A DNA stretch of 52,910 nucleotides. Origin: Betaproteobacteria bacterium UBA5216. GTDB lineage: Bacteria; Pseudomonadota; Gammaproteobacteria; Burkholderiales; SG8-41. Of this stretch, positions 32,967 through 41,281 are shown one piece after another (the stretch's first letter is position 1; each line of letters opens with the position of its first letter). The notes under the pieces are model-generated. The model worked only from the letters and a program-made list of their open reading frames with translations, had not been told where the DNA came from and made no database searches. Both the position numbers and the translations under genes were made by a program. The stretch lies in assembly GCA_002412495.1 (NCBI GenBank), contig DHVE01000043.1, positions 1 to 52,910 of the forward strand, written 5' to 3'.

Positions 32967-33977
32967 TCAATTGATCTTGATATTAATCGCCCGAATCAAT
33001 TTTTCCAGCGCGGCGTATTCACTGTCAAACTTGGCCTTGAATTCCTCCGGTGTTGCGGGCGGCACGACGTCGCTGCCGTCGGCGGCGAGGGCTTTCACGG
33101 TTTCTGGTGCGTTCATGCCCTGGCTGATGACCGATGCAAGTGCGCGTACGATGGGGCGCGGTGTGCCGGCGGGGGCGACGTAGCCGTAGGTGTTATGCGA
33201 CTGAAAGCCGGGCACGCCGGCTTCGGCCACGGTAGGCAGGTCGGGCAATAATGGCGAACGTTTTGCGCCGGTGAGGCCGAGACCGCGCAGCTTGCCGGAT
33301 TTCATATGCGGGCCTGTGGCGGCGATGATGGAAAACGTCATGTGAATTTGCCCGCTGATCACATCCACCAGCGCGAGCGACGCACCTTTGTACGGCACGT
33401 GAATCAGGCTGGTACCCGACATCAGTTGAAAACGTTCGATGCCGATGTGGCCTGTCGTGCCCATGCCTTGCGAACCGTAGGTCAGCGTGCCGGGTTTGGC
33501 CTTGGCGAGCGCGATGAAGTCCTTCACCGATTTGGCGGGCACGGATGGATTCACCGCCAGCACGTACGGCTGCGTGGTCAGTTGCACGATGGGAATGAAC
33601 GCGGTGCGCACGTCGTAGGTGCTGCGTTTCAGCACGCCGTTCATCATCAGTGTTTCAGAGGCGCCCAACAGCGTGTAGCCGTCGGGCACGGCGTTCACCA
33701 CCATGTCCATCGCGATCACCGTGCCGCCGCCGGGGCGGTTATCGACGATGACCGGCTGTCCCCAGCGCTCCACCAGCTTTTGCGCGCCGAGCCGCACCAT
33801 GTTGTCGAGGCCACCGCCGGGCGCGATACCGACGATGACGCGGATGGGCTTTTTGGGGTAATCGGGGGGCTTGTCCTGCGACCGTGCGACAGGCGCCAGC
33901 ATCAGGGCCGCGACCAGGATGAAAGCGCTCCGCGGTAATCTAATGCATGTGGGTGACGTGGGTGATGCAAGTTTCAT
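32967..33977 (-). CDS. Bug/TctC-family periplasmic substrate-binding protein
   Basis: A 336-aa Bug receptor. The frame is open to 34271, but ATG 33977 is chosen because AGAGG lies about 9 nt ahead and a signal peptide follows (hydrophobic core SAFILVAALMLAPVARSQ). The ligand loop is VIVGIAPGGGLDNMVR, with VIVDNRPGGGTVIA, PDGYTLL, LIHVPYKGASLA, and a divergent tail YAALEKLIRAINI lacking the usual KW-KVV. It is divergent from a histidine kinase gene, with starts 118 bp apart. This suggests that the two-component system controls it, as for known Bug/Bct systems. Confidence 0.9.
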   Translation of the reverse strand: MKLASPTSPTCIRLPRSAFILVAALMLAPVARSQDKPPDYPKKPIRVIVGIAPGGGLDNMVRLGAQKLVERWGQPVIVDNRPGGGTVIAMDMVVNAVPDGYTLLGASETLMMNGVLKRSTYDVRTAFIPIVQLTTQPYVLAVNPSVPAKSVKDFIALAKAKPGTLTYGSQGMGTTGHIGIERFQLMSGTSLIHVPYKGASLALVDVISGQIHMTFSIIAATGPHMKSGKLRGLGLTGAKRSPLLPDLPTVAEAGVPGFQSHNTYGYVAPAGTPRPIVRALASVISQGMNAPETVKALAADGSDVVPPATPEEFKAKFDSEYAALEKLIRAINIKIN

Positions 33978-34095
33978 GATCATGGCCTCTGGGCAATTAC
34001 AGTAGCAGAAATTGCCGCTGCCGGTGTGTACGGCAGCAATATGCCGGGCATCCGGCGGGGCTGCAAATTCCATGCCGCCATGCAAGAATGCGGGC

Positions 34096-35550
34096 ATGCT
34101 GAAATTGATCAAGGCACACCGGCTTGGGATACTGGCGTGGGTCGTGCTTTGCGCGGTGGGTAGCGCGGTGCTTGGCCGTCTGGAGTTGGCGCAAACGCGC
34201 GATGCTTTTGAAACCGACGCGCGCATTGTGCATCGGCTGCTCAGCCAGCGCGCGGTACAACACGATGCCATTCTGGCGACACTTGCGTTGCTGCAAGCGG
34301 GCGCCGATAACGCGCGCCCCGAACAGCGGCTGCCGGCTGTTTACCCGCAGATTCTGACGGTGCGGCGGCGAGACCGCGACGCCGCCTGGGACGAGCCGCG
34401 ATTTGCCGCGGCGGATATTCAATCGCGCACGGCAAAACGTGCGGTGCTGGCAGACACGGATTTTGCAAACGGCCGATACTGGGTAGTGCTTCATGCCGAC
34501 ACCAGTTATGCGATGCAGATCGATATGCGGAGTCTTGTGCAGTGGAGCGAGTGGCCGATGCGGGTGGAATCGAATCCGGCGCGTGTCACGCTGGAAGCCG
34601 CCGGGCAGTACTTTGTGCTGCAGGCAGGCGCTCCCGGCGCCAAGGTTTGGCGCTTTGATTTCAGCAAGCACCTGGCGGCGGACAGTCAGCCCTTCGAGGT
34701 GGTCGCCGTACGCCACGTGGGGTGGGCCGAGCTGCCGTGGGGCTGGATGCTGGGGTGGATCGCACTGGTTACCGCCGTGATGGCGGGGCTGGTGGCCGCG
34801 CAAGGCCAACGCGTGGCACGGCGCCGCGCCGAGGAGTTGTTGCGTTTCGGGCAGGTGGCGCGCCTGAACACGCTCGGCGAACTGGCCGCCGGCATGGCGC
34901 ATGAAGTCAATCAACCACTGACCGCGATGCTCGCCAATACGCAGGCCGCAAGCCGCTTGCTCGCCGAATCACCGCCGGACATCGACACCGCGCGCGGCGC
35001 CATGACACAAGCCGTACAGCAGGCACAGCGCGCGGCGGAAGTGGTGGCGCGCCTGCGCCGCTCGGTGGAAATGCCGAACCTGGCGTCCCAGTTGCGTCCG
35101 CTCGATCTGCAGGCGGCGGTGCGCAATGCCCTCTATTTACTTGAACCGCAGTTGCGAAACTGCGGGGTTGATCCGCTGATGCGGCCGGCTGGCGAGATCA
35201 GCGTGCTGGCCGATCCGGTGGCGGTGGACCAAATCATTCACAATCTGCTGATGAATGCCGTGCAGGCGCTGGAAGAGGTGCCGCGTGCCGAACGCAAGCT
35301 GACGCTCACGCTGGAAGCGGACAAGGGGCAGGGTGTGTTGACCGTGCGTGACAGCGGTCCGGGCATTGCCGCCGAGGTATTGCCCCGAATTTTCGAGCCA
35401 TTTTTTACCACGCGCAGGGGTGGTTTGGGGCTGGGATTGAGTTTGTGTGAGACGTTGGCGACCAGTATGCACGGCACGCTGAGCGCGGCCAATGCGCCTG
35501 AACACGGCGCGGCATTCACGTTGCGTTTGCCGCTGGCGCGCCAGCCATGA
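34096..35550 (+). CDS. Membrane sensor histidine kinase, FixL/DctB-like
   Basis: A 484-aa sensor kinase. A transmembrane helix at about residues 11-28, a periplasmic domain (about 29-214) and a second helix (about 215-236) frame an extracytoplasmic sensor. The H-box is GELAAGMAHEVNQPL with phosphoacceptor H269. The ATPase domain has the N-box (N383, N387 in HNLLMNAVQ), the G1 box DSGPGIA, the F-box FEPFFTT and G2 GGLGLGLSL. The frame begins earlier (34012), but ATG 34096 gives a normal membrane anchor. The partner response regulator overlaps by ATGA. The sensor domain family is not recognised; a carboxylate ligand is plausible from the divergent Bug gene. Confidence 0.92.
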   Translation: MLKLIKAHRLGILAWVVLCAVGSAVLGRLELAQTRDAFETDARIVHRLLSQRAVQHDAILATLALLQAGADNARPEQRLPAVYPQILTVRRRDRDAAWDEPRFAAADIQSRTAKRAVLADTDFANGRYWVVLHADTSYAMQIDMRSLVQWSEWPMRVESNPARVTLEAAGQYFVLQAGAPGAKVWRFDFSKHLAADSQPFEVVAVRHVGWAELPWGWMLGWIALVTAVMAGLVAAQGQRVARRRAEELLRFGQVARLNTLGELAAGMAHEVNQPLTAMLANTQAASRLLAESPPDIDTARGAMTQAVQQAQRAAEVVARLRRSVEMPNLASQLRPLDLQAAVRNALYLLEPQLRNCGVDPLMRPAGEISVLADPVAVDQIIHNLLMNAVQALEEVPRAERKLTLTLEADKGQGVLTVRDSGPGIAAEVLPRIFEPFFTTRRGGLGLGLSLCETLATSMHGTLSAANAPEHGAAFTLRLPLARQP

Positions 35551-36173
35551 ATGCGCCGTTGTCACCGCTGATTCATTTGGTCGATGACGACGAGGCGGTG
35601 CGTGCCGCGTTGTCGCTGCTGATCGGTACCGTGGGGCTGCGGGTGCAGGCGTGGGCGGAGCCGCAGGCATTCATCGCGGGGTTTGACCGCAATAGCATAG
35701 GCGCCATCGTGCTGGATGTGCGCATGCCCGGCGTTAGCGGGCTCACGGTGCTGCAACAATTGGTCGAGCAAGGTGTTGACCAGCCGGTGATCATGCTCAC
35801 CGGGCATGGCACGGTGGATATGTGCCGCCGCGCATTCAAGTCCGGCGCGGCGGAGTTTCTCGAGAAGCCCGTCAATGACGATGCACTTCTCGAAGCCCTG
35901 CAAAATGCCGTGCGCCAGCATGTGCGTTCGCGCGAGCGGCAGCAGGCCAACCACGTGGCGCGCGAACGCTATACGCAGCTCAGTCCGCGCGAGCGCGAAG
36001 TGCTGGGGCTGATCATCAGCGGGCTGACCAACAAGGAAATTGGCCGCGCACTGGATCTATCGCCGCGCACGGTGGAAACCCATCGCGCGAGTGTCTTTGC
36101 CAAGTTGGGCGCGGAATCACTGGCGGATCTGATTCGGCGCTATGCCGCGATAGTGGAATCCGGCGAAGCGTAG
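35547..36173 (+). CDS. FixJ-family response regulator with LuxR-type HTH
   Basis: A 208-aa two-domain regulator. The receiver (residues 8-125) has the acidic pocket D13-D15, phosphoacceptor D57 (IVLDVRMPG), T85 in MLTGHG and K107 (EKPVND). The LuxR/GerE helix-turn-helix occupies about 143-205 (LSPREREVLGLIISGLTNKE, then SPRTVETHRASVFAKLGA). The start overlaps the kinase stop, so the two are translationally coupled. Likely targets are the divergent Bug gene and possibly the following GlcG-like gene; this is inference from position. Confidence 0.94.
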   Translation: MNAPLSPLIHLVDDDEAVRAALSLLIGTVGLRVQAWAEPQAFIAGFDRNSIGAIVLDVRMPGVSGLTVLQQLVEQGVDQPVIMLTGHGTVDMCRRAFKSGAAEFLEKPVNDDALLEALQNAVRQHVRSRERQQANHVARERYTQLSPREREVLGLIISGLTNKEIGRALDLSPRTVETHRASVFAKLGAESLADLIRRYAAIVESGEA

Positions 36174-36302
36174 CCCGGCACGCTGCGTATTTGTACGGAG
36201 TGGTGAACGTAACCGTACGAATAGTTGCCGGCGTGTGCCGGCGATACGCTCCTGTTCATGCGAATCATGCTGATTTGCAAACAAAACCACAGGAGAATCA
36301 AT

Positions 36303-36806
36303 ATGTTACAGACTGGCCATGCCGTTGCCCGCGCGTTGCTGATCAGTACGGCGGCGCTGATGTTGCCGGCGCACGCGCAGAGCGTGCGCACCGAGAAAAA
36401 CATGTCGCTGGATTTGGCGAACCAGATTGCCGCCGCGACCGTGGCGTCTTGTGCCGCCAGCAATTATGCGGTAACCGCAACCGTGGTGGATCGCGCCGGC
36501 GGTGTTCGCGCGGTGCAGCGCGCCGACAATGCGGGACCGCACACGCTGGGCGCCAGTCTGCAAAAAGCGTATACCGCGGCCTCGGCCAAGAACACCACTC
36601 AGGCAATGATGGAAGCTTCGCAGAAGAACCCCGCGGCTGCCAATCTGGTGCATATCCCCGGCTACTTGCTGCTGGGCGGTGGTGTTCCGGTGCGCGTGGG
36701 CAATGAAGTGATCGGCGCGGTGGGCGTGGGCGGCGCACCCGGCGGACATCTTGACGAGGCTTGCGCAAATGCCGGCATCGAAAAAGTAAAAGAGTTACTG
36801 AAGTAA
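36303..36806 (+). CDS. Exported GlcG/HbpS-family heme-binding-like protein
   Basis: A 167-aa protein with signal peptide (MLQTGHAVARALLISTAALM, cleavage after AHAQ) and a GlcG/HbpS domain: NMSLDLANQIAAATVASCAA, VTATVVDRAGGVRAVQRADNAG, and the C-terminal GAVGVGGAPGGHLDEACANAG. AGGAGA at 36291-36296 precedes ATG 36303 by 6 nt. It is a paralogue of the gene at 28995-29489. It follows the two-component genes by 129 bp and is followed closely by the ankyrin protein gene, so kinase, regulator, GlcG-like and ankyrin genes may be coregulated. Confidence 0.88.
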   Translation: MLQTGHAVARALLISTAALMLPAHAQSVRTEKNMSLDLANQIAAATVASCAASNYAVTATVVDRAGGVRAVQRADNAGPHTLGASLQKAYTAASAKNTTQAMMEASQKNPAAANLVHIPGYLLLGGGVPVRVGNEVIGAVGVGGAPGGHLDEACANAGIEKVKELLK

Positions 36807-36828
36807 CGTGAGTCAGGAGGGCGGCGCG

Positions 36829-37569
36829 GTGAACGGATTACGTAACAGCGAGAGACAGGGCGGCAGTCTTTTCCGTTCACTGCGCGGTTGGCTGCTGGCC
36901 GCCTTCGCGACCACCGGTATGGTTGGTGGCGTCAGTGCGCCGGCGCAGGTGCCGCCGGCTGCCGCGGAGGTCTCGCGTTACACCGGGTTGCATGCGGCGG
37001 CACATGCGGGCAATGTGCCCCAGATGGAAAGCCTGATCGCCGGGGGCGCCGATGTAAACCGCCGCGATGCCCATGGCCGCACTGCCTTGCATATCGCGAC
37101 ATTTGCGCGCAAGCCCGATGCGGTTCGGGCGCTTGTCAAGGGGGGCGCAAAGACCGATCTTCTGGAAAACGACAAGTACGATGCGGTAACCATTGCGGCG
37201 GTGGCCGATGATGAAGCCACGCTGCGTGCCTTATTGTCGAGTGGCGCCAGTGCCCGGCTGACCACCAGCCGCTATGACGGAACGGCGCTGATAGCCGCGG
37301 CGCATCTGGGGCATGAAGGCGTGGTCAAGCAATTGATCGCGGCGGGCGCGCCACTGGATCACGTAAACAACCTGCACTGGACGGCGCTGATTGAATCCAT
37401 TGTGCTGGGCAATGGCGGGCCGCGGCATGTGGAAACGTTGCGTGCACTGGTCAAGGCGGGGGCTAATGTGCAGTTGCCTGATCGCAATGGCCATACGCCG
37501 TTGGCACTGGCCCGCTCGCGTGGCTACAGCGAGATGGTGAATATTTTGGTGCAGGCAGGCGCCCGATAG
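36829..37569 (+). CDS. Exported ankyrin-repeat protein
   Basis: A 246-aa protein with an N-terminal signal segment (hydrophobic core GWLLAAFATTGMVGG, cleavage near SAPAQ) and about six ankyrin repeats from residue 46 to the C-terminus (TGLHAAAHAGN, GRTALHIATFARKPDAVRAL, NGHTPLALARSRGY). The GTG at 36829 is chosen because a full SD (AGGAGG at 36815-36820) lies 8 nt upstream; another GTG at 36808 has none. Periplasmic ankyrin proteins often sit next to redox or heme proteins, and this one is 22 nt after the GlcG-like gene. The binding partner is unknown. Confidence 0.85.
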   Translation: MNGLRNSERQGGSLFRSLRGWLLAAFATTGMVGGVSAPAQVPPAAAEVSRYTGLHAAAHAGNVPQMESLIAGGADVNRRDAHGRTALHIATFARKPDAVRALVKGGAKTDLLENDKYDAVTIAAVADDEATLRALLSSGASARLTTSRYDGTALIAAAHLGHEGVVKQLIAAGAPLDHVNNLHWTALIESIVLGNGGPRHVETLRALVKAGANVQLPDRNGHTPLALARSRGYSEMVNILVQAGAR

Positions 37570-37623
37570 TGGCAAGCGGATAGTCGCCGCTCACCGGTAT
37601 CCATCAGTCAATGTTACTGAAAC

Positions 37624-38877
37624 CTAAGGGGTATTGCCGCTGGCGTGCGCCGGCCGGTTCGACATGCCGGGCATGAAGCAAATCAAAATATTCGCGATCA
37701 CCACCAGCCCGGCGAGAAAATAAAATGCGGTGTAAATGCTGTAGTGATCGGCGATGTAGCCAAACATGAATGGTGCAAAGGCCGCTCCCAGGCCCTGCAT
37801 TGAGAAGTTGATGCCGATGCCGGTGGCGGCGAGGTGCGGCGGTGTCTGTTCGAGCGTCCAGGCCTGAAATACGGCGCGAGTGGCGTAAAGAAAAAATCCG
37901 AGCAGTGCCACGATCAGAATAAACACCGGCGTCTTGCCGGCGAAGATGATGCCGAGAATGACACAGGCGGTGCCCGCCATGCTGGCCATCACCACCTTTT
38001 TGCGGCCCACCACATCGGAAATGTGTCCGCCGATCGGGCCGGCAATAAAGCCGGTGGCTTGCAACATCATCATCGCCATGCCCACGGCCCACGACGAGTA
38101 GCCCAGTTCATACGCCAGATAAACCGGCAAAAAGGTCAGCAGGCCCGACTGGGTGGCCACGCGAAACATGCCGCTGCACGCGATCAGCATCAGGCCGCGA
38201 TTGTGCAACAGGCTGGCGACATCGCGCAGATAGGCGCGCGTGCCGCCACGCGTTTTGGCGGCGTCGCTGGTTTTACCCCGATTGGATTCAACCGCGAACG
38301 CACCGAGAAACACCAGAATCAGCACCGCCATCACCGCGCCGGGCAGCACATTGATCACCAGCGCGCTGCGCCAGCTCATATACGACAGCAGCACGCCGAT
38401 AACCAGCGGCGCCAGCGCCTCGCCCAGGTTGCCGCCCATGCCGTGCACGGACAGCACCAGCCCTTTGCGATCCGGGTAACGGTTGGCGAGCGTGGGGATC
38501 GCGGTTGGGTGCCAGAGATTATTGCCGATGCCCACCAGCGAGATACACACCAGCAGCATGGCGTAGCTCGGTGGCAGAAACGCGATCAGCAAGTAGGGAA
38601 ACCCGACCCAAAACAGCGAAGTCGCCATCAGGTAGCCCTTGCGGCCCACCGCGTCGACCAGCATGCCGCCGGGCAGATTGGTGATCGCGCCGACCAGATG
38701 TTGCAGCGAGATGATGAGCCCGATCTGCGTGTAGGTGAGACCGAGTTCCTTGCCGATGAACGGCAGCAACACGTAAAACGTTGCCGGGTACCAGTGGGTG
38801 ATCAGGTGTCCGCCGGTGATCAGCCAGACGTCTTTGAAGCCCAGCAACTGCGTGAATGATTTGGCGGCGGTGGTCAA
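37624..38877 (-). CDS. MFS transporter
   Basis: A 417-aa permease with about 12 transmembrane segments. It opens FKDVWLITGGHLITHWYPAT, and the loop 2-3 motif is GGMLVDAVGRKGYLM. A second half begins after a charged loop near residues 200-215 (ESNRGKTSDAAKTRGG). Uptake of an organic acid is a reasonable guess given the neighbourhood, but the sequence does not show it. Convergent with the ankyrin gene, divergent from the acyl-CoA synthetase gene with 103 bp between starts. Confidence 0.87.
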   Translation of the reverse strand: MTTAAKSFTQLLGFKDVWLITGGHLITHWYPATFYVLLPFIGKELGLTYTQIGLIISLQHLVGAITNLPGGMLVDAVGRKGYLMATSLFWVGFPYLLIAFLPPSYAMLLVCISLVGIGNNLWHPTAIPTLANRYPDRKGLVLSVHGMGGNLGEALAPLVIGVLLSYMSWRSALVINVLPGAVMAVLILVFLGAFAVESNRGKTSDAAKTRGGTRAYLRDVASLLHNRGLMLIACSGMFRVATQSGLLTFLPVYLAYELGYSSWAVGMAMMMLQATGFIAGPIGGHISDVVGRKKVVMASMAGTACVILGIIFAGKTPVFILIVALLGFFLYATRAVFQAWTLEQTPPHLAATGIGINFSMQGLGAAFAPFMFGYIADHYSIYTAFYFLAGLVVIANILICFMPGMSNRPAHASGNTP

Positions 38878-38941
38878 ATTATGATTTCTTATTTTACGAG
38901 GGAAAATTATAGCATCGGCAGGGTGTCGCGATGACTGAGGA

Positions 38942-38947
38942 TATAAT
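38942..38947 (+). promoter_or_regulatory. Likely -10 box of the acyl-CoA synthetase operon
   Basis: A perfect TATAAT (context GGATATAATGCGGG) 34 nt before the ATG at 38981. No strong -35 is visible at the right spacing. It would drive the long co-directional run up to the selenoprotein genes. Confidence 0.45.
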
Positions 38948-38980
38948 GCGGGCCTTCCGCGCTACACGACAACTTCCGCA

Positions 38981-41119
38981 ATGACGCACCCTACCCGCAG
39001 CGATCTCGAACGGTTTTTCAGCCCGAAATCCGTCGCCATCATCGGCGCTTCGCAAGACCTCATCACCATCAGCGGCCAGCCTTTGTCGCATCTGATCAAT
39101 CACGGCTACACCGGCAAGTTGTATCCGGTGAATCCGCGTTATCAGGACATCCTCGGGCATAAGTGCTACCCGTCGCTCGCCGACGTGCCCGAGGTGCCGG
39201 ATCTCGCGTTGATCCTGATCAACGCCGCGCGCGTGGCCGACATGCTGGAACAGTGCGGCAAAAAGGGCGTGCCGTATGTGATTATTTTCAGTTCGGGATT
39301 TTCGGAAATGGGCGGCGAAGGCGTGGCGCTGCAAAAACGTCTGACGGACATCGCGCGGCAATACAACATCGGCGTGGTCGGCCCCAACTGCCAGGGCATG
39401 ATGAACGTGGCGGACAAATGCTACGCGGGATTCGGCTCGGTGTTTTTCGCCGGCTACCCGGCGGGGCGCGTCTCCATGGTGTCGCAATCGGGCGGCTTCG
39501 GCTTTTCGGTGTTGAGCCTGTGCTCCGAAGGCGGCCTCGCGTTCCGGCAAATGGTGACGACAGGCAACGAGATCGGCGTGTCGTCGCTCGAATTCATCGA
39601 GTACTTCGTGCGCGATCCGCACACCGACATCATCGCGTGTTACCTCGAAGGCGCGCGTGACGTGGCGCGCATACCCGAGATCGGCCTCAAAGCCCTGGAC
39701 GCGGGCAAGCCGATACTCATGTGGAAGGTGGGCAACACTGACGAAGGCCAAAAGGCGGCGGCCTCGCACACCGCTAACCTCGGCGGCGCGATGGCGCTTT
39801 ACAAGGCTGCCTTCAAGCAAAGCGGCATTATTCAGGTGGACGACATACAGGATGTCACCGATTACGGACGCATGTTCCGCTGCGGCAAGCTGCCCAAGGG
39901 CAACCGCATCGCGATGATTACCGTGTCGGGCGGCGCGGGCATATTAATGACCGACGAATGCGTGTCGCGTGGCATGCGGCTCGCGAGTCTCGCGCCGGAA
40001 ACGGTTGTGAAACTAAAGGAATTCGTGCCCTCGTTCGGCTCGCTGGCGAATCCGGTGGATGTCACGGCGGCGATCTTCAATGATCTCGCGCTGATCCGGC
40101 GCACTTTGCAGGCCATCGTGGATGATCCGGGCGTGGATTGCATCGCACTCCTGAATGCGTCGTTGCAGGGCGAGATCGCCACCAAGATCGCCGCCGAAAT
40201 TATCGCTATCGCCGACACCACCGACAAGCCGATTGCCTGTGCGTGGAGCGCGCGAGACGTGATGGCGAGGGATGCCTACGCCGCGCTGGATGAAGCACGC
40301 ATCCCGCATTACAAATCGCCGGTGCGTTGCGGGCGTGCGTTTGCCGCCATGAGCGGTTACGCGGAAGCCAAACGCCGTATAGACGCACAGCGCGGCGAGC
40401 AGGCGCTGGTATTGAAAAAAACACAATCAAAACAAATGCTTGTGGGCCGAACGACGGATGTTGCCGAATACGAAGCGAAGAAAGTTCTCGCGGAGTACGG
40501 CATCCGCGTGACGCAGGAAGCGCTGGCATCGACGCGTGACGCCGCTTTGGTGATCGCGAAAAAAATCGGTTACCCGGTTGCGATCAAGGTGCAGTCGGCG
40601 GACATCTCGCACAAGACCGAAGCGAAAGCCGTGAAGCTGGGTTTAAATTCCGATGCCGAGTTAAGCGTGGCCTACGACGAAGTGCTCGCCAACGCCAAGG
40701 CGTACAACGCGAAAGCCAAAATCGACGGCGTGCTGGTGCAGGAAATGCTGCGCGGCGGCACCGAAGCAATACTCGGCATCACGAACGATCCGCTGTTCGG
40801 CCCTGCCGTGATGTTCGGCTTGGGCGGCATCTTCGCGGAGATCATGAAGGATGTATCGTTCCGGCTGGCGCCAGTGACCCCGGCAATGGCGCGCGAAATG
40901 ATTGCAGAGATCAAAGGCTACCCGCTGCTCGCCGGTGCGCGCGGGCGCGCGCATGCCGACATTGACGGGCTGGCGGATGCCATCGTGAAGTTGTCGGCGC
41001 TGGCGGTGGATTTGAAGGATCAGGTCGCCGAACTCGATATCAACCCGCTGTTCGTAATGGAACGCGGCAAGGGTGTCGTGGCGGCGGATGCTTTGATACG
41101 GCCGAAAGTGCAGGACTAA
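38981..41119 (+). CDS. NDP-forming acyl-CoA synthetase (acetate-CoA ligase family), fused subunits
   Basis: A 712-aa cytosolic enzyme that would convert an acyl-CoA and ADP/GDP to acid and ATP, or the reverse. Domain order: CoA-binding Rossmann domain (about 8-135, SVAIIGASQD start), succinyl-CoA ligase-like domains (about 145-460) with the likely phosphohistidine H263 in AASHTANLGGAM, then ATP-grasp (about 490-705; KIGYPVAIKVQSADISHKTE and LVQEMLRGGTEAILG). The length fits fused alpha-beta enzymes. It starts the co-directional catabolic cluster. The acyl substrate is unknown. Confidence 0.9.
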   Translation: MTHPTRSDLERFFSPKSVAIIGASQDLITISGQPLSHLINHGYTGKLYPVNPRYQDILGHKCYPSLADVPEVPDLALILINAARVADMLEQCGKKGVPYVIIFSSGFSEMGGEGVALQKRLTDIARQYNIGVVGPNCQGMMNVADKCYAGFGSVFFAGYPAGRVSMVSQSGGFGFSVLSLCSEGGLAFRQMVTTGNEIGVSSLEFIEYFVRDPHTDIIACYLEGARDVARIPEIGLKALDAGKPILMWKVGNTDEGQKAAASHTANLGGAMALYKAAFKQSGIIQVDDIQDVTDYGRMFRCGKLPKGNRIAMITVSGGAGILMTDECVSRGMRLASLAPETVVKLKEFVPSFGSLANPVDVTAAIFNDLALIRRTLQAIVDDPGVDCIALLNASLQGEIATKIAAEIIAIADTTDKPIACAWSARDVMARDAYAALDEARIPHYKSPVRCGRAFAAMSGYAEAKRRIDAQRGEQALVLKKTQSKQMLVGRTTDVAEYEAKKVLAEYGIRVTQEALASTRDAALVIAKKIGYPVAIKVQSADISHKTEAKAVKLGLNSDAELSVAYDEVLANAKAYNAKAKIDGVLVQEMLRGGTEAILGITNDPLFGPAVMFGLGGIFAEIMKDVSFRLAPVTPAMAREMIAEIKGYPLLAGARGRAHADIDGLADAIVKLSALAVDLKDQVAELDINPLFVMERGKGVVAADALIRPKVQD

Positions 41120-41124
41120 AACCA

Positions 41125-41251
41125 TTGACACAGATTTATGCGGATTTACGCAGATGATGTCAACACCTGTCACGTCATTCCCGCTTTCGCGGGCATGACG
41201 ATGAAAATGGGTTTGGTTCTATCAGCGTTAATCCGCGTTAATCTGCGTCAA
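41125..41251. repeat. Composite nested inverted repeat, copy 1
   Basis: Outer arms of 31 nt at 41125-41155 and 41221-41251 (26 of 31 pair) are of the ACACAGATT..GCGGATT..ACGCAGAT type. They enclose a dRS3-like palindrome at 41173-41200 (CGTCATTCCCGC and GCGGGCATGACG). It lies in the 162-bp gap between the synthetase and dehydrogenase genes. A second composite element of the same architecture is at 43296-43460. Confidence 0.8.
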
Positions 41252-41281
41252 AAACGCTTTTGATTTTTTTGAGGTGCAACC

